Source: Phycisphaerae bacterium (GTDB lineage Bacteria > Planctomycetota > Phycisphaerae > Sedimentisphaerales > Anaerobacaceae). From it: 55,524 nt of DNA. The notes under the pieces are model-generated. The model had not been told where the DNA came from and made no database searches. It worked only from the letters and a program-made list of their open reading frames with translations. Below, one piece after another: positions 15,816 to 23,043 of this stretch (the stretch's first letter is position 1; every line of letters begins with the position of its first letter). The translations under genes and the position numbers were made by a program. The DNA lies in the NCBI GenBank assembly GCA_030619925.1, contig JAUXAL010000017.1, positions 1 through 55,524 on the forward strand, written 5' to 3'.

Positions 15816-17534
15816 ATGAAGGATTTATTGATACGAACAGCTAAGCGCACAGGCCTGGTTGACGCCGAGCAATTGGCCAAATTTCTCGAAGAAAACAGCG
15901 GCCAGGGGCGACTTGATGAAGCTCTACTTAACTGCCCTTACTTTACGGAAGATGTGGTTTTGAAGCTGTTCGCCGAAGCGCTCGGCTGGGAATTTCTGCC
16001 TGAGATATCTGCAAAAGCGGTGCCTGTGGAATTCATAGAAGCTGTTCCTGCAACCTACGCTCAGCACCACTATCTTATCGGGATAAAATGTGAAACCGAT
16101 GACGGTGAGCTTACCGTAGTTTTGTCCAAGCCGTTAGATGCGAACGCCCTGGACAATGTCTCGAAAATGACGGGTCTGCCTGTCAAGGCGGCAATATCCA
16201 CCCGTGCTGCTATTACCGCCGTAATAGATGTTGCCTACGAGCAGAGGACGACGGTCATCGAAGAAGTGGCGGAAGCGCTTGACTCGCAAAATCTCGACCA
16301 GCTCGTCGATGAGGTCGCCACCTCAGATGACCTGCTTGATGTGGTGAATCGGCCGCCGGTTATTAGACTGGTCAATGACGTCCTTTTTCGTGCTTTGCAA
16401 TTGCGGGCCAGCGATATTCATGTTCACCCTTACGAGACAAAGATTCAGATTCGCTATCGTGTCGACGGTATTTTATATGATACTCTGAGTCTGAACAGAA
16501 ATGTCTTGCCATTGATTATCTCTCGTATCAAGGTTATGGCCGGTATGGACATTGCCGAGCGTCGTCTTCCACAGGACGGCAGATGCAGTGTTCGTCTGGG
16601 CCAGCGTGAAGTCGATTTGCGTATCAGCACTGTGCCGACCAGCTACGGCGAACGCAGTGTCCTGCGGCTGCTTGACAAAAGCACCGGCCTGTTCGCACTA
16701 CACGAACTGGGGCTGTGGGACGATGATTTGAAAAAATTTGACTCTTTGCTCAACCGCTCTCACGGGGTTATTTTCGTAACGGGCCCAACGGGCAGTGGAA
16801 AAAGCACCACGCTTTACGCCTGCCTTAACAGAATTAATTCAGCAGAGAAAAATGTTATAACCATAGAAGACCCGATTGAGTATCAACTCGGAGGGATTAG
16901 CCAGATTCAGGTTGCCAGTAAAAAAGGGATGACTTTTGCCACGTCGCTTCGGCACGTGCTGCGTCAGGACCCGGATGTTATAATGGTCGGTGAAGTTCGA
17001 GATATTGAGACGGCCCGCATGGCGATACAATCTTCGCTGACGGGGCACTTGGTTTTCAGCACTCTGCATACGAACGACTCGGCGGGGGCTGTGAGCCGGC
17101 TTTTGGATTTGGGTGTTGAGCCGTACTTGGCAAGTTCATCCTTGATCGCCATAATAGCTCAACGATTAGTGCGAAAGGTGTGCCCGCATTGCAAAAAGGT
17201 TGTCGAACCTACGCCTCATGAGCTAAGGGAGCTTGGCCTGGGGGATGTGAAAAGGTCCGGTTCGGCTGAAGACGGCGGGAGGTTTTTTGTCGGAGAAGGC
17301 TGTGAGAAATGTTTTCAGACCGGCTACCGCGGCCGAACGGGTATTTATGAAATGCTGATGATTAGCGAAGAAATTCAGGATATGATATACAAAAGGGAAA
17401 CTGCAGGGGCAATGAAGAAGATCGCCCTTGACGCAGGGATGCAGACTCTGCGGATGGATGGGGCCAGGAAAGTGCTTGCAGGGGTAACAACTATCTCTGA
17501 AGTATTGAGAGTAACACAGGCCGATGTAATGTAA
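15816..17534 (+). CDS. gspE: Type II secretion ATPase GspE
   Basis: Protein of 572 residues. An N-terminal MshEN-like domain (about 1-150) is followed by the secretion ATPase. Walker A GPTGSGKSTTLY lies near residue 323; the Asp box and Walker B region reads DPDVIMVGEVRDIETARMA near 384; the His box is FSTLHTND near 413. A tetracysteine zinc site has CPHC near 455 and CEKC near 496, followed by GYRGRTGIYEML. It powers pseudopilus assembly from the cytoplasmic face. All key motifs are intact. There is no good ribosome binding site before the ATG, so coupling with gspD 15 bp upstream is likely. Confidence 0.95.
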   Translation: MKDLLIRTAKRTGLVDAEQLAKFLEENSGQGRLDEALLNCPYFTEDVVLKLFAEALGWEFLPEISAKAVPVEFIEAVPATYAQHHYLIGIKCETDDGELTVVLSKPLDANALDNVSKMTGLPVKAAISTRAAITAVIDVAYEQRTTVIEEVAEALDSQNLDQLVDEVATSDDLLDVVNRPPVIRLVNDVLFRALQLRASDIHVHPYETKIQIRYRVDGILYDTLSLNRNVLPLIISRIKVMAGMDIAERRLPQDGRCSVRLGQREVDLRISTVPTSYGERSVLRLLDKSTGLFALHELGLWDDDLKKFDSLLNRSHGVIFVTGPTGSGKSTTLYACLNRINSAEKNVITIEDPIEYQLGGISQIQVASKKGMTFATSLRHVLRQDPDVIMVGEVRDIETARMAIQSSLTGHLVFSTLHTNDSAGAVSRLLDLGVEPYLASSSLIAIIAQRLVRKVCPHCKKVVEPTPHELRELGLGDVKRSGSAEDGGRFFVGEGCEKCFQTGYRGRTGIYEMLMISEEIQDMIYKRETAGAMKKIALDAGMQTLRMDGARKVLAGVTTISEVLRVTQADVM

Positions 17535-17681
17535 GAAATAAGAAATACTAAATTCTAAATACGAAACAAATTCAAATGACCAAAATACCAAATTCAAAAC
17601 AGTGCGTTTTGAACATTTGAAATTTGAATTTGAATATTGTTTAGAATTTAGGGTTTAGTGCTTAGGATTTTTAGTTTCATT
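17535..17681. repeat. AT-rich imperfect hairpin repeat between gspE and gspF
   Basis: About 145 bp built of units such as CTAAATTCTAAATAC and CAAATTCAAAT on the left and complementary TTTGAATTTGAATATT and TTTAGAATTTAG on the right, meeting near 17605 at AAAACAGTGCGTTTT. The base composition is far more AT-rich than the flanking genes. It has the same plan (short tandem units forming a long imperfect hairpin) as the repeats at 19371-19448 and 19978-20045. Confidence 0.75.
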
Positions 17682-18899
17682 ATGCCACGGTACCATTATA
17701 CAGCGATAGCAGGAAGCGGCAAAAAAGTTAAAGGCGCAGTCGCAGCTGAAAGCTCCTACGCCGCGCGAAAACAACTTCGAGTGCGGAATATCCATCCGAC
17801 ATCAATCACAGAGGTCGGCTCCAGAGCCGAACATAAAGCTGCATTATTTTCGTTTCTCTCCAAGCACAGCAAGGGCCAGCTAATCGACTTTACCAAACAA
17901 ATGGCCACGCTGCTTAATTCCGGGATTAAACTGACCGAAGCACTTTCGGTCCTTACATTACAGACGTCAGATATGCGATTTCGAAACGCCCTTGTCGATA
18001 TTCGCGACCGTGTTGTCACAGGTGAGTCGTTTACCGATGCCTTGAATGATTACAGCGGTTATTTTGATGTCGTATATGTGAGTATGGTCCGTGTAGGTGA
18101 GGTTACGGGCACATTAGGCCAGAGCCTCTCGACGATTGCCAACTTTATGGAAAAACGCCAGCGAGTCGAGTCGAAAGTAATGACAGCAATGGTATATCCG
18201 ATTGTGCTGATTTTCTTTTGCCTTGCAGCGATTCTGATTTTGACAACCAAGGTTATCCCGACTATAGGTGAACAGATTGTAAGGGCCGGCCAGGAATTGC
18301 CGTGGATTACCAGACAATTGATGAACGTCGGTTTCGTGCTGACAAGCTGGTGGTTGCTGGTGGTTATCGCAGGAGTCTTTGGGATTGTCTGGGGCGTAAA
18401 GCGGTTTCTGCAAACCAGCCGTGGTGCCTATTTGCGTGACAAATTGTTGCTGTCTTTGCCGATTTTTGGCCCTCTTATAAAACAGCGTGTTGTTGCGCGT
18501 TTCGCCTCTACTCTTTCGACGCTTCTTAGTTCGGGGCTCGCTATGGCTGAGTCTCTTCGGGTTGTTTCGGAGGTTACCGGCAACAGCCTTATGAAAAGAG
18601 CCATTCAGCAGTCGCGAGAAAGGATTCTTGCCGGCGCTGATATTGCAACACCGCTGAGAGACAGCGGTGTTATCGACCCTGCTATCGCCCACATGGTTGC
18701 CGTTGGGGAAAAAAGCGGCGAGCTGGAAACGATGCTCAAAAATATCAGCGAAAATCTCGAGGCCTCAACCGATATAGTTATTGAACGACTTAGTGCCACC
18801 GTCGAGCCGATTATTATAATTTTTATGGCTACAATAGTCGGTGTCATTGCTTACGCGACGATACTACCTATCTTGAAAATCTCAGCGGTAAAATTCTAA
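17682..18899 (+). CDS. gspF: Type II secretion inner-membrane protein GspF
   Basis: Protein of 405 residues, normal length. The ATG at 17682 gives the family's usual opening MPRYHYTAIAGSGKKVKG. Two T2SSF domains cover about 70-195 and 270-395, with the conserved start of the first reading FTKQMATLLNSGIKLTEAL and of the second FASTLSTLLSSGLAMAESL. Three membrane helices lie near residues 170-195, 220-243 and 370-398. It is the platform protein that works with GspE during pseudopilus assembly. An in-frame start eight codons earlier lies within the upstream repeat and is less likely. Confidence 0.93.
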   Translation: MPRYHYTAIAGSGKKVKGAVAAESSYAARKQLRVRNIHPTSITEVGSRAEHKAALFSFLSKHSKGQLIDFTKQMATLLNSGIKLTEALSVLTLQTSDMRFRNALVDIRDRVVTGESFTDALNDYSGYFDVVYVSMVRVGEVTGTLGQSLSTIANFMEKRQRVESKVMTAMVYPIVLIFFCLAAILILTTKVIPTIGEQIVRAGQELPWITRQLMNVGFVLTSWWLLVVIAGVFGIVWGVKRFLQTSRGAYLRDKLLLSLPIFGPLIKQRVVARFASTLSTLLSSGLAMAESLRVVSEVTGNSLMKRAIQQSRERILAGADIATPLRDSGVIDPAIAHMVAVGEKSGELETMLKNISENLEASTDIVIERLSATVEPIIIIFMATIVGVIAYATILPILKISAVKF

Positions 18900-18927
18900 G
18901 TGATTAGTTTAGGAGTCTGACAGGACA

Positions 18928-19368
18928 ATGAAAGAAAAAAAGAGAAACGTCAGAAAAGGTTTTACGATGGTCGAGCTAATGGCCGTGCTTATCATCCTTG
19001 GTTTGCTCGCTGCGGTGGTCGTCCGTAATTTTGTGGGCCAGACCGACAGGGCCCGGGTTACAACCACCAAAGCCAACCTGAAGCTTCTTCACATGTCCGT
19101 TAATCAATTCAAGATGGACACGGGCCGGTTCCCCGCCGAGGAGGAAGGGCTTGCAATCCTCATTGAGCCGCCGAGTGATGTTGAAAATTGGCAGCCGGGC
19201 GGCTATCTGGAAACTACGGAAATACCCAAGGACGGCTGGGGAAACGATTTCATCTTCGAGCTTTATCCCGAGAGCGGTAAGCCATTCGTGATAAGAAGCT
19301 TAGGTGCCGACGGTGAAGAAGGTGGTGAGGACTATGACGCCGATTTGCTCAGCACCGATGCATACTGA
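18928..19368 (+). CDS. gspG: Major pseudopilin GspG
   Basis: Protein of 146 residues, typical length. The prepilin leader ends RKG, followed by FTMVELMAVLIILGLLAAVV with the conserved Glu5. The C-terminal calcium-binding region is recognisable: EIPKDGWGNDFIF then SLGADGEEGGEDYDADL. It polymerises into the pseudopilus after cleavage by a prepilin peptidase, which is not encoded in this window. Start ATG 18928 follows AGGAG, although at long spacing. The gene overlaps the proposed gspH start by 11 bp. Confidence 0.95.
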   Translation: MKEKKRNVRKGFTMVELMAVLIILGLLAAVVVRNFVGQTDRARVTTTKANLKLLHMSVNQFKMDTGRFPAEEEGLAILIEPPSDVENWQPGGYLETTEIPKDGWGNDFIFELYPESGKPFVIRSLGADGEEGGEDYDADLLSTDAY

Positions 19369-19969
19369 ACTGGATGCTCGATACTGGATACTCGATACTC
19401 GCAGGACGAAGGACGAGAATCGAGCATCGAGCATCGAGAATCGAGTACGCGGTTTTACACTGACTGAATTGATAGTGGTGCTCTTGATAGTCTCGATGTT
19501 TGTGCTTTTGGCGCAGACGAATCTTTTCGGATTGTTGAGAAGGAACACATTCAGAGCACAGGCGCAAGAGCTTGTCTCGACGATGCAAATGGCTGCCAGC
19601 GCCGCAGCACAGAGCAATAGAAGATATGAAGTTATTATTGACCTGACAGAACAAAACTTTCTGCTTCGCCAGATTACCACCCCTGACCTGTCGGAGGTTC
19701 TGGAAGAGGAGATTATTGCCGAAAATAATTTTAGTGATAATTGCCGGCTGGTTTATGTCCAGTTCGATGACGGAGAATCCACCAATGAGGGCAAAGCAAA
19801 GTTCAGGGCGGGACATTCAGGCTGGCAGTACGGCGGAAAAATCGTCCTGCTCGACGAAAAAGAGCAGCCGTATTCGGTTGTGGTAAACCGGCTGAACAGA
19901 ATGATTACGCTGAAAGAAGGTGATGTTGGGCTTTTGGAGCCAAAAGAAAAAAATGAGGTGCCATTCTAA
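19358..19969 (+). CDS. gspH: Minor pseudopilin GspH-like with repeat-encoded leader
   Basis: Protein of 203 residues. Mature pilin start is FTLTELIVVLLIVSMFVLLA, preceded by Gly, so the prepilin peptidase site is intact. I chose the ATG at 19358, which overlaps the gspG stop; the resulting leader is 32 residues, well above normal, and nearly all of it is encoded by the ATCGAG/GATACTGG repeat at 19371-19448. A GTG at 19304 and an ATG at 19334 are also in frame. The globular part is typical of GspH/FimT (MQMAASAAAQSNRRYEVIID). It probably sits at the pseudopilus tip complex. Confidence 0.8.
   Translation: MHTELDARYWILDTRRTKDENRASSIENRVRGFTLTELIVVLLIVSMFVLLAQTNLFGLLRRNTFRAQAQELVSTMQMAASAAAQSNRRYEVIIDLTEQNFLLRQITTPDLSEVLEEEIIAENNFSDNCRLVYVQFDDGESTNEGKAKFRAGHSGWQYGGKIVLLDEKEQPYSVVVNRLNRMITLKEGDVGLLEPKEKNEVPF
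19371..19448. repeat. ATCGAG/GATACTGG repeat inside the gspH leader
   Basis: Units such as GATACTGGATACTCGATACT (left) and ATCGAGCATCGAGCATCGAG (right) form an imperfect hairpin around 19402-19413. It begins within two bases of the gspG stop and ends three codons before the prepilin cleavage site. Related words lie at 9559-9617. Confidence 0.78.
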
Positions 19970-20813
19970 AAAAATAGTGAATAGCGAACAGCGAATAGCG
20001 GACAGCGAAAGAAAACTAAACGCTATACGCTATACGCTATATACCAAACCAGCTTTTACTCTGGGAGAGATTGTAATAGCTTTGGCTATACTTGCGCTTA
20101 TCAGTTCGAGCGTATTGGTCGTTATAGGCCGTTGTGCGGCCTCGGCGGCGGATTCGGAGCTGCGTATGCGGGCCCTTGAAGTTGCGCGCGAAAATATGGA
20201 AGCTCTTCTGTCCGGCGATTCGGTGAAAGAGACCATCGAGTATGGCCAAAGCGATAAGTATCCCGAAATTGAATGGCAAACTGTCGTCGAGACGTTTTAC
20301 GAGCCGATAACGGTGCGAATGTGGATCAGGGGTGTTTGCTCAGCTGAATATAATGACACAGAAGGCGAATTGCAAACGGTCGAACTAACGCACTGGCTGA
20401 CCGATTTAACAAAAGAGCAATTGCTTCAAATTATGAAGAACGCCGAACAAGAGAGAGAGGACTTAACAGGCGAGCTCATCGAAACGGTTGAAGAAGCGGC
20501 CGAGTACGCCGGTGTCGAGCCCGGAACCATCGAGCAGTGGCTTGAGAATGGTATGCTCACGACCGAGGATGGCTCTTTCGTCAGGAAGAATCTTGATATC
20601 TACAGGCAAAATGACGGTAATCCGAGCCCGGAGGACAAACAGCTGCAGGTCAAATCTATAGCAGACTTGAGAAAACCGACAACCGGGCAAGAGGCGGGTG
20701 ACCAAGAGGGTTGGCAAGATGAGATAGACCCGAAGACGGGCTTGACATATGGAGAACTCGAAGAAATGGATTTCTCCGAAATTTGGGAATTATTAAAGAC
20801 TCGACAGCCGTAG
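19953..20813 (+). CDS. gspI: Minor pseudopilin GspI-like with repeat leader and helix-turn-helix-like tail
   Basis: Protein of 286 residues, about twice normal GspI. The leader (34 residues, ending KPA) precedes FTLGEIVIALAILALISSSV, with Ala instead of Gly at -1. The leader is encoded by the tandem unit AGCGAATAGCG and its complement. Residues about 178-218 (ETVEEAAEYAGVEPGTIEQW then a GMLTTEDGSFVRKNLDIY segment) closely resemble the excisionase/MerR-type helix-turn-helix with its following beta turn, unusual for a pseudopilin. The tail is acidic. I chose the ATG at 19953, overlapping gspH by 17 bp. The assignment to gspI rests on order between H and J. Confidence 0.72.
   Translation: MRCHSKKIVNSEQRIADSERKLNAIRYTLYTKPAFTLGEIVIALAILALISSSVLVVIGRCAASAADSELRMRALEVARENMEALLSGDSVKETIEYGQSDKYPEIEWQTVVETFYEPITVRMWIRGVCSAEYNDTEGELQTVELTHWLTDLTKEQLLQIMKNAEQEREDLTGELIETVEEAAEYAGVEPGTIEQWLENGMLTTEDGSFVRKNLDIYRQNDGNPSPEDKQLQVKSIADLRKPTTGQEAGDQEGWQDEIDPKTGLTYGELEEMDFSEIWELLKTRQP
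19978..20045. repeat. AGCGAATAGCG repeat inside the gspI leader
   Basis: Left units AATAGCGAACAGCGAATAGCG and right units CGCTATACGCTATACGCTAT are imperfect reverse complements, giving a hairpin read through as leader peptide. Confidence 0.75.
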
Positions 20814-20827
20814 GAGTTTTGATTCTG

Positions 20828-21673
20828 ATGAAGTCAATCGGGGCTAAATATAATATAAAAAGGGCTTTTGGCACATCCAGAGTGCGAGTGGGTTTTTCGC
20901 TGGCTGAGGTGCTTGCGGCCTTGACGATAGGGGCGATGGTTTTGGCCGCAGTGCTCGGTATTTACAGCCGGGCTGAACACTCAGCCGCTGCAATCACACG
21001 CAAGCTCGACAGCTCCCGACGGCCCTTTGAGATTCTGCAGCTCATTGCTGAAGACCTCGACGGAATAGTTGCAGCCAACTCAGATACGAAAATTACCATT
21101 GAGAATAAATTTGAAAACGGTTTCCCCACCGCCAGGCTGACAATTCTAAAAACTTTCCACGACAGAAGGAATACGGAGCAGACATTTGAGGAAATCGTCT
21201 GGCAAACCAGCTATGACTTTGAGAGCGATGCCGACGGCCTGGTTTTATACCGCAGTTACGGCGGCATCGCACTGGAAGACAAGCTGCTCGATGAAATGAG
21301 AGAGGATTGGGAAAAATCGTATTCTTTTGTGCCGATTTGTAGCGGCGTTACTTGTTTTAAGATACAGGTTCCGCAGGGCGAAAAGTTGCGAGATGAATGG
21401 GCGAGTGATTCATTGCCCAAAGGTATTATGACGACTATTTCTTTTGCCGAACCTTTTAAGACCGTAAGGGGCACATTGGACGTGCCGGACGAGGAAAAAA
21501 TCACGCGAACCATAGCTATCGATAGAACCAGAAAAATCAAATTTGAAATCGTAGCAAAAGAGTATGGCGAGGACGAAGAGGAAGGGCTCAAAAGTATGCC
21601 GGATGACGAGACATTGCCGTTAGACAGCCCGAAAAAACCGACCAAGTCGAATGGTAAACGAAAGTCTAAATAA
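20828..21673 (+). CDS. gspJ: Minor pseudopilin GspJ-like
   Basis: Protein of 281 residues from ATG 20828, which follows GGAG about 11 bp upstream. The leader has normal length (21 residues, ending RVG) and the mature start is FSLAEVLAALTIGAMVLAAV with Glu5. The rest is hydrophilic and acidic towards the C-terminus, ending in a Lys-rich tail (KPTKSNGKRKSK). Assignment as GspJ comes from the pilin start, the length and the position between gspI and gspK, with which its last 23 bp overlap. Confidence 0.8.
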   Translation: MKSIGAKYNIKRAFGTSRVRVGFSLAEVLAALTIGAMVLAAVLGIYSRAEHSAAAITRKLDSSRRPFEILQLIAEDLDGIVAANSDTKITIENKFENGFPTARLTILKTFHDRRNTEQTFEEIVWQTSYDFESDADGLVLYRSYGGIALEDKLLDEMREDWEKSYSFVPICSGVTCFKIQVPQGEKLRDEWASDSLPKGIMTTISFAEPFKTVRGTLDVPDEEKITRTIAIDRTRKIKFEIVAKEYGEDEEEGLKSMPDDETLPLDSPKKPTKSNGKRKSK

Positions 21674-23012
21674 CTGTAATAACCGCCGAAGGCGCCCAGG
21701 CATTGTGTTGCTGATAACATTAGTGATACTGGTTGTGCTTTCGACACTCGGCTACACTTTAAGTAGCCGTGTCGCCGCCCAGCGTCACCGTGACCAGTAT
21801 ATCGTGGATTACAGTAAAGCCCGCTATGGTTGCGACTCAGCGGTGAAGTATGCTCTTGCCACGCTGGAGGAGATTAGCGTGCAGCTGATTAGTCGCCCGA
21901 ATGAGCCGGATTTTTCCGACTTATTTATCCTTAGCGAGGCCGAATACCAGGAACTTTTGGAGTACTGGGCCCTCGAATCTCAGCTCGCCAGAACCAACGG
22001 CGACAGGAGTTTTAATGATATGATTGACATTAACGATGTTAAGGACCTTGGCGGTATTGGTGATGCTAATGATATTGATGATGTTAACAACGCCGGCCTC
22101 GATGAAATCGGGTTCGTTGACTTTAGTTCTCTGACGATCCGGGGCCCCTATGGTCCGCCCTGGCCGCTTGTAACCGAGCCTGTTGAGTTCGAAGTCGGTT
22201 CTGCCAAGGTTAGAATTGAAATTGAAGACGAAAATGCAAAATACCCACTCGGCTGGACGGTGCTGAGCGATAAACAGGTCAAGCGTGAAGCCGAAATAGG
22301 GTTCGAGATTTTCACTGAGCTGATGGGGCTTGATGCCGAACAGACTACTTCGCTAAAAAAACAGCTAAATAAAATAGATGAAATAAAACCGTTCCAACTT
22401 GACTTCAAGCCGATAACGAGAACCGTAAAAACACCGATACAACCACGGACGCCAATCAGCAGGAGCGGTAGCAGCCAGAGCAGGAGCAGTAGCAGCAGAA
22501 GCAGTAGCAGCATCAGAAGAGCTCCCCGAACACAAATATCCAGAAAAGCCATATCCGTCCCCCAACAGATTGCCGAACAGACCACACATTTTGCAAAGCT
22601 TTTTCACAGCTCGCTGGTCGATACCGAGGTCCTCGCCAGACCATATATGGAAGGCAGAAAAGAATCTGCTCTGAAATATATGGGAATGTGGGGTTCGAGG
22701 AAAGTTAACATAAATACGGCCCCCCGACATGTATTAGAAGCGGCTTTTATTTTCGGCGGCGACCAAGTCGAAATCGCTCAAGAAATTATTCAACGAAGAC
22801 AGATAGAACCTTTTGCGGATATAGGAGATTTGAGAAGAACGCTGTTTCGTTATGCCGGCTCGATTAGGAAGTGCGAAAAATATATCACAACAGTTAGTGG
22901 ATTCTTCACAATCAAAGTAACTGCGGTAAGCGGAGTAGCAAAGGCATCATCCGTTATAGCGATAACGAAAAATGGTAATAAAGTACAGCGAGTTGCTGTA
23001 ATCAACAACTGA
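21651..23012 (+). CDS. gspK: Minor pseudopilin GspK
   Basis: Protein of 453 residues, longer than the usual 300-340. The N-terminal helix (GIVLLITLVILVVLSTLGYT) lacks Glu5, as expected for GspK, and is followed by the family's RVAAQRHRDQYIVDYSKA-type segment. The helix-hairpin-helix-like C-terminal module includes KVNINTAPRHVLEAAF. Two low-complexity inserts stand out: an Asp/Asn-rich segment near residues 120-150 (DINDVKDLGGIGDANDIDDV) and a Ser/Arg run near 268-288. It caps the pseudopilus tip. Start ATG lies inside the end of gspJ. Confidence 0.87.
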   Translation: MVNESLNNCNNRRRRPGIVLLITLVILVVLSTLGYTLSSRVAAQRHRDQYIVDYSKARYGCDSAVKYALATLEEISVQLISRPNEPDFSDLFILSEAEYQELLEYWALESQLARTNGDRSFNDMIDINDVKDLGGIGDANDIDDVNNAGLDEIGFVDFSSLTIRGPYGPPWPLVTEPVEFEVGSAKVRIEIEDENAKYPLGWTVLSDKQVKREAEIGFEIFTELMGLDAEQTTSLKKQLNKIDEIKPFQLDFKPITRTVKTPIQPRTPISRSGSSQSRSSSSRSSSSIRRAPRTQISRKAISVPQQIAEQTTHFAKLFHSSLVDTEVLARPYMEGRKESALKYMGMWGSRKVNINTAPRHVLEAAFIFGGDQVEIAQEIIQRRQIEPFADIGDLRRTLFRYAGSIRKCEKYITTVSGFFTIKVTAVSGVAKASSVIAITKNGNKVQRVAVINN

Positions 23013-23043
23013 GTGCTAACGACTATTTAGGAGTTTGCCGGTA

